This document shows positions 10,888 to 18,165 of a stretch of 25,748 bases of DNA, piece after piece (position 1 is the first letter of the stretch; every line of letters begins with the position of its first letter). The DNA is from a virus, in the IMG/VR virus record IMGVR_UViG_3300020123_000065, positions 1 to 25,748 of that record; one strand, given 5' to 3'. The notes beneath the pieces were generated by a model. It did not search any database. It saw only the letters and a program-made list of their open reading frames with translations, and was not told where the DNA came from. The translations under genes were made by a program, and so were the position numbers.

Positions 10888-12592
10888 CACGCAGCGGTTC
10901 AACACGGTCCACGTCCCGGCCGGGTCGGCTACCGGCGGCCAGTTCGGCACTTCTGGCGGCGGCAGCAGCGCCGGGAGTGGCGCCAAGCCCGCCGCCAAGG
11001 CCCCGGCGCATCACATGTCCCCGGCGCACGCCGCCGAGAAAGCCCGCCTCCTCGCCCAGGCGCACAAGGACGCCCGCGAAGCCGCCGTGCTGGAGAAGCA
11101 GCTCGCCGGGCTGGAGAAGCAGGCCGCCACCGCCGCCGCCGCGGCGAAGAAGTCGGCGGCGTCCGCGAAGGCGTCACTCAAGGCCGGGCACGTCGTCCAC
11201 CACCGCAAGCACGCCGCCCACCACAAGCACCACGCCAGCCACCACCAGTCGCTGAAGCAGCAGATCACGACGCTCAAAGGCCGGATCCGCACGCTGCGGG
11301 TGCAGGCGGCCGGGCTGGAGAAGCAGGCCAACGCGATCCGCGCCGCCGGGGCCGTCACCAACCCGGGCGGCACCGAACGGCTGCACGAGTACTGGGTCCA
11401 CGGTCCCGGCGCGGCCAAGATCGCCTGGGGGACCCCCGACGATTTTTCGAGGTGCGTGGCCGAGCTCGGCAAGTACATCAAGGACCCGCAGGGCTATTGC
11501 AATCTCGCTCATAAGGCGGCGACGGGGATGTACCCGGCGCAGCACGCGGCCGAGATGCACGCAGGAAGGGCGGACATGGCGACCGACACGAAGGCCAGGC
11601 CCTACGGCGCCGTCACCTACGCCGACCCCAAGAACGGCAAGTACCCCCTGGATACCGAGGCGCACATCCGGGCGGCCTGGTCGTACATCAACATGCCGAA
11701 GAACGCCGCGATGTACCCGCTCAACGGGGTGACGCTCTCGGAAGTCAAGGCGAAGATCGCCGCGGCGATGAAACGCATAGGAGCCGACGTGGCCAGCGAC
11801 AGCAGCAACGGATCATCGTCCCGCGCCGAGTACATGCGGCTGTACGCGCTGGAGGACATCCACGTCCTCCGCAGCGCCGACGGCGGCGACGGCCGCACCG
11901 TCGAGGCGTACGCCGCCGTGTTCGGCGAGCCCGCCGAGATCCAGGACCACGAAGGCCACTACATCGAGGTCATCGACCCGGCCGCGTTCAACCGCGCCAT
12001 CGACCACGCGTCCCGCGCCCGCGGCGGCTTCCCCGGGTCGGTGAAGGTGCTGTGGAACCACGGCCGGGACCTGTCCGGTGCCGCCTCCGACCGGTTCTCC
12101 ATGCCGATCGGGATCCCCGTCGACATCCGCGCCGAGGCCCGCGGCCTGCTCACCCGCACCCGCTACTCCGAGACCCCGCTGGCCGATGAGGTGCTGGAGA
12201 ACATCCGTGCCGGGTCCATCACCAGCCAGAGCTTCACCGGCCGGATCATGCGATCGGACCCGCAGCTGCGCCGCGGCGACCGGTACCGCCCCGACAGCGC
12301 CGGGAACCTGCGCACCGTCCGCCGCACCGAGCTGGGCCTGCGCGAATACGGCCCGGTGCTGTGGCCCGCCTACTCGGGCGCCGAGATCGTCGGCGTCCGC
12401 ATGTCCACTCCGGGTGAGTTCACCCCGGACCCGGACGAGATCGATGAGGCACTTCCCCCGGATGAGGAACCCGCCGCCGGCTCCCCGCTCACCCGCGCAA
12501 GCGACGAGAAGCACGAGGCCCGGTACCACCAGCACGCCCTCTACGTCCTCCGCTCCAAGGAAGCGAGGGAGAGGGCCGGGCTGGTGTTCTAA
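10880..12592 (+). CDS. prohead protease fused to N-terminal DUF and coiled-coil modules
   Basis: The product is 570 aa in at least four parts. Residues 1-30 hold the phage motif RFNTVHVPAGSATGGQFG. Residues 45-160 form an Ala/Lys/His-rich coiled coil with a His cluster (HHRKHAAHHKHHASHH). Residues 165-305 hold two short modules: WGTPDDFSRCVAELGKYI...GYCNLAHKAATGMYP, and YADPKNGKYPLDTEAHIRAAWSYINMPKNAAMYP, the latter resembling DUF6582. Residues 318-500 are the HK97-type (S78) prohead protease with catalytic candidates His394 (VLWNHG) and Ser451 (ITSQSFTG). The protease cleaves the scaffold part of the capsid protein during maturation. Typical proteases are about 200 aa, so the first 310 residues are extra and might act as scaffold. 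A separate start near codon 320 is possible but not visible. Confidence 0.88.
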   Translation: MADTQRFNTVHVPAGSATGGQFGTSGGGSSAGSGAKPAAKAPAHHMSPAHAAEKARLLAQAHKDAREAAVLEKQLAGLEKQAATAAAAAKKSAASAKASLKAGHVVHHRKHAAHHKHHASHHQSLKQQITTLKGRIRTLRVQAAGLEKQANAIRAAGAVTNPGGTERLHEYWVHGPGAAKIAWGTPDDFSRCVAELGKYIKDPQGYCNLAHKAATGMYPAQHAAEMHAGRADMATDTKARPYGAVTYADPKNGKYPLDTEAHIRAAWSYINMPKNAAMYPLNGVTLSEVKAKIAAAMKRIGADVASDSSNGSSSRAEYMRLYALEDIHVLRSADGGDGRTVEAYAAVFGEPAEIQDHEGHYIEVIDPAAFNRAIDHASRARGGFPGSVKVLWNHGRDLSGAASDRFSMPIGIPVDIRAEARGLLTRTRYSETPLADEVLENIRAGSITSQSFTGRIMRSDPQLRRGDRYRPDSAGNLRTVRRTELGLREYGPVLWPAYSGAEIVGVRMSTPGEFTPDPDEIDEALPPDEEPAAGSPLTRASDEKHEARYHQHALYVLRSKEARERAGLVF

Positions 12593-12612
12593 CCAGCCGA
12601 AAGGAGCGCGGA

Positions 12613-13230
12613 ATGGCCGCGCTGCAGGAATTCCTCGACGAGATGGCGAGGATCAAGAACGAGCTCCAGCGGATGGAAAACGACCTGGAGACCACCGACG
12701 AGCAGGACGGCGACCTGCGGGACACCCTCCTCGCCAGGTGGGAGGAGCTCGACCTGAAGTCCAAGCCGCTGATCGAGCGGATGGAGAAAATCCGGGAAAT
12801 CACCCGGCAGGCCGAGGACCCCGCCAACCTGGAGCCGCCGCCGGGCTACGCCTCCAGCCCCCCCGCCCGCAGGGGCCCCGAGCTGGTCGTCCGCAGCCAG
12901 CACGACCCGTGGGACGCCATGGACAAGGTGTCCGACAACATGATCAGCCGCGGCGAGCTCCGCGACCGGGCGCTGGACGCTATCGAGGTCGTCGCCAGGC
13001 GCGGGATGATCCAGCACGACTGGGCCGAGGAAGCCACCCAGAAAGTCCAGCACGGCGGGTACTACAAGGACAACAACATCGCCCGCCACATCCTCGAGAC
13101 CGGGTCGCAGGAGTACTACGACGCGTTCGAGAAGTACCTCCGGGACCCGGACCACATGTCCACCGCGACCCGTGCCGCGCTGAACCTGGGCGTGGCATCT
13201 GGCGGATACCTCCTCCCCTTCGTGCTCGAT
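12613..13230 (+). CDS. major capsid protein, exon 1
   Basis: This is the 5' exon (206 codons) of the HK97-fold major capsid gene. ATG 12613 has a good AAAGGAG site at about 12600-12606. Residues 1-85 are the coiled-coil delta/scaffold domain (LQEFLDEMARIKNELQRMEN...), normally removed by the prohead protease. The capsid fold then begins, ending in the family hallmark ASGGYLLPFVLD. Read without splicing, the frame goes on for only four codons (CQVA) and stops at TGA 13243-13245, in the middle of the capsid domain. Joined to 13529-14335 it gives an unbroken LLPFVLDPTIVLTNNASANP, exactly what relatives show. The spliced protein would be 474 aa. Splicing itself is inferred. Confidence 0.9.
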
Positions 13231-13528
13231 TGCCAGGTCGCCTGATCCCGTAAGGGGCCAGTGAAAACCGCGAGAATTGCTGGGACGTCCTGCCAGACGG
13301 CCGCACCACAGCGTGACGCGAAAGCGTGAGCGCGACGGTCTGAGAAGCGGCCGGTAGGGATAATCAGCAGCCGAGCCCGCCTGGAACCGCAAGGTTCCGA
13401 CGGGAAGGTTCAGAGACTATGTACGTGGCACCCCACGCGGGTGAAGATATAGTCCGGCCTGCATGGAGACATGCAGAGGCTGGCAGAGATGACCAGCCCC
13501 GCGCCCTCGGGCGTGAGTAACAAATGCG
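13231..13528 (+). ncRNA. group I self-splicing intron inside the capsid gene
   Basis: About 298 nt that remove the capsid frame and carry the group I core. P1 is exon CGAT (13227-13230) paired with GTCG (13237-13240), with a U-G pair at the 5' splice site. P2 is CCC-GTAA-GGG (about 13247-13256). P4 is TTGCTG (13277-13282) with CAGCAG (13365-13370). P5 periphery includes ACGC-GAAA-GCGT (13316-13327). P6 is CCCG/CGGG, with GGAACC-GCAA-GGTTCC (13383-13398). P7 is GACTAT (13415-13420) with ATAGTC (13449-13454). P8 is CGTGG/CCACG (13424-13437). P9 is CTGCATG-GAGA-CATGCAG (13459-13476) and later stems. The conserved strings AATCAGCAGCCGAGCC, TTCAGAGACTA and AAGATATAGTCC are the classical Q, R and S elements. 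The intron ends in the expected G (13528). No homing nuclease is encoded. Confidence 0.93.
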
Positions 13529-14335
13529 CCAACCATCGTGCTCACGAACAACGCCAGTGCGAACCCGTACCGGCGGATTTCCAACGTCAAGACCACGACG
13601 AGTAATACGTGGAACGGAGTAACCTCTGCGGGTGTCACGGCGGCGTGGCTCGCTGAAGGAACGGCGTCCGGCGACCAGTCCCCGACGGTCGGGAACATCG
13701 TGATTACGCCGCTGAAAGCCGCGGCGTGGATCTTCGGCTCGTTCGAAGTTCTGAGCGATACAGATTTCGGGCAGCAATTGCCGCGCCTTCTGGCGGACGC
13801 CAAGGACAGGCTAGAAGAAGCCGCCTTCGCAACCGGCACGGGCACGGCTCAGCCCACGGGCGTCGTGGTCGGTGCGACCACGACCACGGCCACGATCACG
13901 ACCGGCGCGTACGTCCTCGGCGACGTGTACGCCATCCACGCCGCGCTCCCGCCGCGGTTCCGCAACTCCCCGAACTGCGCCTGGGTCGCGAACGTCGCCC
14001 AGATCAACCGCACCAGGGCCCTCGACACCGCGGGCGGCTCCTCGTTCTGGACCAACCTGGGGAAGGACAGCCCGGAACAGCTGATGGGCAAGCCCATCTA
14101 CGAGTCCAGCTCGATCGACCCGGTGCTGACGACCACGCACAAGCCGATGGTGTTCGGGGACTTCTCGAACTACTACATCGTCGACAGGGTGGGCGTGTCG
14201 ATCATCTACGAGCCCATGGTCACCGGCACGGGTGCCAGCGCGAACCAGCCGACCGGTCAGAGCGGCTGGTTCATGTACTGGAGGGTCGGCGCGAACGTGT
14301 CGACCCCGGCGGCGTTCAGGGTCCTGCTGACCTGA
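13529..14335 (+). CDS. major capsid protein, exon 2
   Basis: The 3' exon is 268 codons plus stop. It starts at CCA 13529 (PTIVLTNNASANPYRR) and carries most of the HK97 capsid fold: TTSNTWNGVTSAGVTAAWLA, the E-loop region and the spine helix DFGQQLPRLLADAKDRLEEA. The P and A domains follow (NCAWVANVAQINRTRALDTA, LMGKPIYESSSIDPV), then the end strand VSTPAAFRVLLT. Read alone, the first usable start would be GTG 13538, with no ribosome-binding site and with the N-terminal third of the protein missing, so it makes sense only after splicing to exon 1. Subunits assemble the icosahedral shell. A strong hairpin begins 15 nt after the stop. Confidence 0.9.
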   Translation, partial: PTIVLTNNASANPYRRISNVKTTTSNTWNGVTSAGVTAAWLAEGTASGDQSPTVGNIVITPLKAAAWIFGSFEVLSDTDFGQQLPRLLADAKDRLEEAAFATGTGTAQPTGVVVGATTTTATITTGAYVLGDVYAIHAALPPRFRNSPNCAWVANVAQINRTRALDTAGGSSFWTNLGKDSPEQLMGKPIYESSSIDPVLTTTHKPMVFGDFSNYYIVDRVGVSIIYEPMVTGTGASANQPTGQSGWFMYWRVGANVSTPAAFRVLLT

Positions 14336-14349
14336 TCACTCCAGGACGT

Positions 14350-14392
14350 GAAGTGCGGGCCGCCCGTGCCCTGTGCGGGCGGGCCGCACTTC
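14350..14392 (+). terminator. long hairpin after the capsid gene (terminator/attenuator)
   Basis: GAAGTGCGGGCCGCCCG (14350-14366) pairs with CGGGCGGGCCGCACTTC (14376-14392) over 17 positions with one mismatch, around a 9-nt loop. It starts 15 nt after the capsid stop and ends 6 nt before the ribosome-binding site of the next gene. No T tract follows. Partial termination here would let capsid message greatly exceed downstream message, or the stem may protect the mRNA 3' end. Confidence 0.75.
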
Positions 14393-14414
14393 GCCAGGAA
14401 AGGAGGCGGTTCCG

Positions 14415-14627
14415 ATCGCTGCTCGCTACGCAACCCAGTCGTTCTGGTGGTGGAACACGGTCACGGGCACCGCCGAGTTCGTTGGCCTGGGGTTCCTGCG
14501 GGACAGCACGACGCAGGCTGTGGTGCAGCGGCCGGAGATGTTCACCACGGTGCCGCTGGACGTCCCGGCGCTGTCGCCGGCGCGGAACGAGTACCTGAAG
14601 CTGCATCCGGGCGGCCCCGGCACGTGA
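14415..14627 (+). CDS. small hypothetical structural-region protein, unusual start
   Basis: The product is about 70 aa, reading AARYATQSFWWWNTVTGTAE... after the start. A very strong AAAGGAGG site (14399-14406) is followed 8 nt later by ATC at 14415, in the right frame. No ATG, GTG or TTG lies at a usable distance. The only upstream in-frame start, GTG 14373, is inside the loop of the terminator hairpin and before the ribosome-binding site. An AUC start is therefore the most economical reading, though rare. The protein is beta-rich (EFVGLGFLRDSTTQAVVQ) with an FWWW cluster and might be a head or capsid accessory protein; I recognise no family. Its stop overlaps the next GTG. Confidence 0.5.
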   Translation: MAARYATQSFWWWNTVTGTAEFVGLGFLRDSTTQAVVQRPEMFTTVPLDVPALSPARNEYLKLHPGGPGT

Positions 14628-15637
14628 AGATATTCGGCCTGCCGGTGGGTGCGGACGGGTGCGGCTACTACCGCTGCTACCAGCCGCTGGCCGAGCTCCG
14701 CCGCCGCGGCCACAACGTGATGCTCCCGGAGCGGGGCATGGTGTGGCTGCCCGACGCGGAGCTGAACGCGGGCGACATCGACGTGTTCGCCGGGCAGCTG
14801 CTGACCGGGCCGCGGGGGATGGAGCTGTGGGAGTCGTGGGCGGGCAAGACCCGCCTGGTGTACGACATCGACGACGACGTGTTCAGCTCCGACCACGAGG
14901 GGTCGCTGTGGCACCGGCTGCCGGAGTGCCGGGACATCGCCGCCTACCTGCTAGCCATCTCCGACCTGGTAACCGTCTCGGTTGAGCCGCTGGTGGACGT
15001 GGCGAAGCGGTACAACCCGAATGTGGTGGTCCTGCCGAACTGCGTGCACGAGGACCTGCTGGCCCTGGAGCGTCCGGCCCGGGAGCGGGTGACGGTCGGC
15101 TGGTCGGGCGGCACGAGCCACCTGCGGGACTTCCGGTATGCCGCGCCGATGCTGAGCAGGTTCCTGGTCAGGAACCCGCAGGTTGATTTCCATTTCGTCG
15201 GCGCGGATTACTCGCTGATCGAGGAGTGGAAGGCGCCGCCGGGCCGGTCGCGTCACACCCCGTGGACGCCGGATCTGTGGGATTTCTACGCCGGCGTCGA
15301 CTTCGATATCGGGGTGGCGCCGCTGGATCGGGGTGCGGCGTTCAACTGGTGCAAGTCGCCTCTGCGGGCGCTGGAGTACGCGGCGCGGGGGATCCCGGTG
15401 GTGGCGTCTGACTGCGAGGCGTACCGGGGTTTCGTGGAGCACGGGGTGACGGGGTTCCTGGTCCGGTATGACCACGAGTGGTCCCGGTACCTGCGCGACC
15501 TGGTGAACGATGAGGGCATGCGGGCGGAGATGGGCGCGGCGGCGAGGCGGCTGGCGCGGGAGTGGACTATCCAGAAGCGGTACACCGCCTGGCAGGCCGC
15601 GTACGAAGGAGTGATGGATCGTGTGGCTGTCCCGTGA
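14624..15637 (+). CDS. GT4-type (GT-B fold) glycosyltransferase
   Basis: The product is 337 aa, from GTG 14624 overlapping the previous stop. It would transfer a sugar from an NDP-sugar to an acceptor in the cytoplasm. Features are the N-terminal Rossmann strand KIFGLPVGADGCGYYRCYQP, the acidic YDIDDDVF (80-87), the second-domain start VTVGWSGGTSHLRDF (about 156-170), and the donor-binding block KSPLRALEYAARGIPVVASD with Glu251, ending HGVTGFLV. This E-x7-E-like 'LEYAARGIPVVAS' block is the signature of GT4 and related families. Length is normal, if slightly short. It is followed by small genes, then an aminotransferase, an acetyltransferase and a GT2 enzyme, so it probably belongs to a virion- or host-glycan modification set. 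The acceptor is unknown. Confidence 0.9.
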   Translation: MKIFGLPVGADGCGYYRCYQPLAELRRRGHNVMLPERGMVWLPDAELNAGDIDVFAGQLLTGPRGMELWESWAGKTRLVYDIDDDVFSSDHEGSLWHRLPECRDIAAYLLAISDLVTVSVEPLVDVAKRYNPNVVVLPNCVHEDLLALERPARERVTVGWSGGTSHLRDFRYAAPMLSRFLVRNPQVDFHFVGADYSLIEEWKAPPGRSRHTPWTPDLWDFYAGVDFDIGVAPLDRGAAFNWCKSPLRALEYAARGIPVVASDCEAYRGFVEHGVTGFLVRYDHEWSRYLRDLVNDEGMRAEMGAAARRLAREWTIQKRYTAWQAAYEGVMDRVAVP

Positions 15638-15836
15638 AGCCGGCTGGTACGACGTGAACGGCAACGCCCTGTACATCCGCAAGGGCGAGAAGTTCCCCGA
15701 CGGCGACCCGGCGGTGGCGGCGGTGCCGGGGATCTTCGACAAGCTGTCCGACGACGCCCCGCCGGCCGGGGTCAAGGCGGCAGTCGCGAAGGCGAAGGCC
15801 GCGGCTACCGGGGCCGGGAAGGCTTCCGGTGGCTGA
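15621..15836 (+). CDS. small hypothetical protein with Ala/Lys tail
   Basis: The product is 71 aa, starting at GTG 15621, 17 nt inside the glycosyltransferase gene, with AAGGAG about 9 nt upstream. The first half (MWLSREAGWYDVNGNALYIR, then KGEKFPDGDPAV) is a small globular unit containing 'VNGNALYIRKGEKFPDGDP', a pattern seen in phage head accessory proteins with a beta hairpin. The C-terminal half is a charged Ala/Lys helix (VKAAVAKAKAAATGAGKASGG). It may be a minor head protein; this is inference from position and pattern. It overlaps the next gene by 8 nt. Confidence 0.6.
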   Translation: MWLSREAGWYDVNGNALYIRKGEKFPDGDPAVAAVPGIFDKLSDDAPPAGVKAAVAKAKAAATGAGKASGG

Positions 15837-16083
15837 CGCGGGCCCGGACGGGCTGATGTCCGCGCCGCCCGGCACGCCGCTGGACGCGGGCAGCGACAGC
15901 ACGATCGCGGCGACCGTCGAGGCGGCCAAGGCCGCGGGGATGGCGCACGTGATGGAGATCGAGCAGGCCACCCACACGGCGGGCGACTCCCTCGGCGACC
16001 TGATGCCGATGCCGGGCCCGCCGTTCCACGACACGTCGATTCTCGGCGGGGAGCCGCCGCCACTACCGGAAGGCGCATCATGA
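15829..16083 (+). CDS. small hypothetical protein, low complexity
   Basis: The product is 84 aa, starting at GTG 15829 (MADAGPDGLMSAPPGTPLDA). It is Pro/Gly/Ala-rich with one helix, TIAATVEAAKAAGMAHVMEIEQAT, and probably disordered ends. It is the second of three coupled small genes after the GT4 gene; the next begins at ATG 16080, overlapping its stop (ATGA). No motif or family is recognised. The operon spacing is the main support. Confidence 0.55.
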   Translation: MADAGPDGLMSAPPGTPLDAGSDSTIAATVEAAKAAGMAHVMEIEQATHTAGDSLGDLMPMPGPPFHDTSILGGEPPPLPEGAS

Positions 16084-16358
16084 CCGCACCGCTGCCGCCC
16101 CAGTCGGGGCCTGTCAGCCCGGAGGAGAGGTACGCCGCCGAGGACAACGGGGTGCCGCCGGACATCCAGGCGCCCTACGACGGGTCGATCCCGGGTGAGT
16201 TCGCGACGGCGACGTCGGCGGGGGACGCGTGGTGCGCCGGGGCGGCGGAGTGGGCGGACTCGCCGCAGGGCGCCGGGGCGGGCGGGTTCAGCCTGGAGTC
16301 CCCGTCGGCGGCCGATGACTGGCCGACGGACCTGTCGTTCCCCCACCAGGGGCCGTAG
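16080..16358 (+). CDS. small acidic, probably disordered protein
   Basis: The product is 92 aa, MTAPLPPQSGPVSPEERYAA onward. It is acidic and rich in Pro, Gly, Ala and Asp (GEFATATSAGDAWCAGAAEW, SLESPSAADDWPTDLSFPH), with no clear fold, so it is likely extended or disordered. It ends 71 nt inside the convergent reverse-strand gene. The upstream overlap (ATGA) ties it to the preceding gene. No function can be assigned. Confidence 0.5.
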   Translation: MTAPLPPQSGPVSPEERYAAEDNGVPPDIQAPYDGSIPGEFATATSAGDAWCAGAAEWADSPQGAGAGGFSLESPSAADDWPTDLSFPHQGP

Positions 16359-16632
16359 CTTGCAGGATGGCCGCCAGCTCGCATAGGTGCGAGGTCAGGA
16401 CGTCGCGGCTGACGTGATGGTCGGGGAGGTTCCCGGTCCGCGCGGCCCACGCCTGGACGTTGTCGTAGGTCTCGGGCGGCATCCAGCCCTGCCGGTAGAG
16501 GTCGTGCTGGATGCGGTCGACGACCAGCAGGGCTGTGCGGATACGGTCAGCTTCGGTCTCGATGCCGTACGCGGAATCTTCCAGCTCATCGGCTATCGCG
16601 GCGGCCAGGGCTTTCTTGTCCTCTTCGGTCAC
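16288..16632 (-). CDS. reverse-strand helical hypothetical protein (moron-like)
   Basis: The product is 114 aa, MTEEDKKALAAAIADELEDS onward, starting at GTG (complement of 16630-16632). The first 90 residues form well-behaved amphipathic helices (DRIRTALLVVDRIQHDLYRQ, TYDNVQAWAARTG, LTSHLCELAAILQAT). The last 22 are a Pro/Ser/Gly tail lying within the overlap with the forward gene. The gene is isolated on the reverse strand between forward late genes, as morons are. The start lies 22 bp from the divergent aminotransferase start, so any promoters must be compact. No family is recognised. Confidence 0.65.
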   Translation of the reverse strand: MTEEDKKALAAAIADELEDSAYGIETEADRIRTALLVVDRIQHDLYRQGWMPPETYDNVQAWAARTGNLPDHHVSRDVLTSHLCELAAILQATAPGGGTTGPSASHRPPTGTPG

Positions 16633-16654
16633 TCACTCAAGATACGGGAGACGC

Positions 16655-17794
16655 ATGGCGCTGCACCCGGCCCCGGTGCCGCTGTTCCGGGTGCACATGC
16701 CCCCGGCCGGCGAGCTGATGCCCGCGCTCGAGCAGACCCTGTACTCCGGGTACATCGGGCAGGGGCCGCAGGCCGCCGAGTTCGAGCGGCAGATGGCAGG
16801 GTTCCTGGGACACGCGAACGTGCTGGCAGTCAATTCGTGCACGTCGGCGATCCAGCTGGCTCTCCGCCTGGCTGACGTCAAGATGGGCGAGGTCATCACG
16901 ACGCCGGTGACGTGCGCCGCGACCGCCCTGCCGGTCCTGGCTGAGGGCGCGCGGCCGGCCTGGGCCGACATCGACCCGGCCACGGGGAACATCGACCCGG
17001 CCGATGCCGAGCGGAAGATCACCAGGGATACGCGGGCGATCCTGGCGGTGCACTGGGGCGGGCAGCCGTGCGACATGGACGCCCTGAACGCGATCAGCGC
17101 TCGCCATGAGATCCCCCTCATCGTCGACGCCGCGCACGCGCTCGGCGCGTCGTGGGACGGCTGGCCGGCCGCGGCGGACTACACGTGCTACTCATTCCAG
17201 GCGATCAAGCACCTGACCACCGGAGACGGCGGCCTGCTGGCCACGGCGACCGGGCAGGACGCCGAGCGCGGCCGGCTGCTGCGCTGGTACGGCATCGACC
17301 GGCTCGCCGGCGGCGAGGACGCCCGGACCGGCGCCGACATCACCAGCCCCGGCCTGAAATGGCACATGAACGACATCGCCGCGACGATCGGCCTGGCCCA
17401 GCTGCGCCATCTCCCGTCAGTGCTGGCCCGGCACCGGGACAACGCGGCCTATTACCATTCCCGGTTCGCCGGCCGCGTCCGGGTCGCGGCGAGCCTGCCG
17501 AAGGCGCGGGGCGCGTGGTGGCTGTACACGCTGATCTGGGCTGACGAGGCGCAGCGGGTGGCGTTCATGCGGTACGCGGAAGAACACGGCGTGGCCGCCT
17601 CGCGGGTGCACGCCCGGCTGGACAGGCTCACCTGCTTCAAGGAGTTCCCGGCCGGGCCGCTGCCGGGCGCGGACGAGTTCTATTCCCGCATGTGCTGCAT
17701 CCCGGTCCACTGGGCGCTGACGGAGGAAGACCGCCGCCGGGTGGCCGACGTGGTGATCAGCTTCTGCGAGCGCAAGGCGCGAGCGTCGCCTTGA
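16655..17794 (+). CDS. DegT/DnrJ/EryC1/StrS-family PLP aminotransferase
   Basis: The product is 379 aa, from ATG 16655 with GGGAG 5 nt upstream. Family members use PLP to convert an NDP-4-keto (or 3-keto) sugar to the amino sugar, with Glu or Gln as donor. Typical features are GYIGQGPQAAEFER (the start region), NSCTSAIQLAL (phosphate binding), VITTPVTCAATALPVLAEGA, Asp158 in IVDAAHALG (contacts the PLP nitrogen) and the PLP lysine Lys185 in YSFQAIKHLTTGDGG. The last part (LKWHMNDIAATIGLAQL) is also typical. Length is normal. With the GNAT and two glycosyltransferases nearby it probably supplies an amino sugar for virion or host-surface modification. No sugar nucleotidyltransferase or dehydratase is present, so the keto-sugar donor would come from the host or from outside the window. 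Confidence 0.92.
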   Translation: MALHPAPVPLFRVHMPPAGELMPALEQTLYSGYIGQGPQAAEFERQMAGFLGHANVLAVNSCTSAIQLALRLADVKMGEVITTPVTCAATALPVLAEGARPAWADIDPATGNIDPADAERKITRDTRAILAVHWGGQPCDMDALNAISARHEIPLIVDAAHALGASWDGWPAAADYTCYSFQAIKHLTTGDGGLLATATGQDAERGRLLRWYGIDRLAGGEDARTGADITSPGLKWHMNDIAATIGLAQLRHLPSVLARHRDNAAYYHSRFAGRVRVAASLPKARGAWWLYTLIWADEAQRVAFMRYAEEHGVAASRVHARLDRLTCFKEFPAGPLPGADEFYSRMCCIPVHWALTEEDRRRVADVVISFCERKARASP

Positions 17795-18137
17795 TGCGTT
17801 CCGCGAACCTGTCGGCCTGCTCCGGGGTCAGGTCGTCAGCGAACGCGACGATCACCTCCGGGGTCTTCTGGCTGGCTATGCGCGCGGACAGCGAGCCGTC
17901 CGGCTCGCGGTGCAGGACAGCCGCCGCACCGTCCAGGTCGGGGCTGTCGAGCGCCGCTTCCAGCGCCTTGCGGATGGCGGTCCGGGGATGGATGACGATG
18001 CCGTCCGGGCTGCCATCATGTATCGGGGTGACTGCCGTGACGTTCTGCATGAATATGGCGTAGGCGCGGGTGACCATCTCATCGGTGACGATGCTTACCG
18101 GGATCTCAGCCATCCGCGCAGTCTCTGACTCTGGCAT
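17757..18137 (-). CDS. reverse-strand hypothetical protein (moron-like)
   Basis: The product is 126 aa, MPESETARMAEIPVSIVTDE onward. ATG is the complement of 18135-18137; a second start at 18113 (MAEIPVSIV) is possible. The protein contains TDEMVTRAYAIFMQNVTAVT, TAIRKALEAALDSPDL and KTPEVIVAFADDLTPEQADRFAERIK. The layout is mostly helical with two strands and resembles small phage proteins of the 'VTDEMVERAIDA' type. It overlaps the aminotransferase by 38 nt at its end, and its start is only 28 bp from the divergent acetyltransferase. It is the third reverse gene in the late region. Function unknown. Confidence 0.65.
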   Translation of the reverse strand: MPESETARMAEIPVSIVTDEMVTRAYAIFMQNVTAVTPIHDGSPDGIVIHPRTAIRKALEAALDSPDLDGAAAVLHREPDGSLSARIASQKTPEVIVAFADDLTPEQADRFAERIKATLAPCARRS

Positions 18138-18165
18138 GGCGTAAGTAAAGCAGGGAGAGGCGTAT

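Noticed and set aside
13291-13353. A homing endonuclease or other gene inside the intron
   Set aside because: The intron is too short and is filled by structural elements. The open frames across it are shadows with no LAGLIDADG, GIY-YIG or HNH motif.
13538-14335. Capsid gene starting independently at GTG 13538
   Set aside because: No ribosome-binding site, and it would lack the scaffold domain and N-arm. The intron model explains both fragments.
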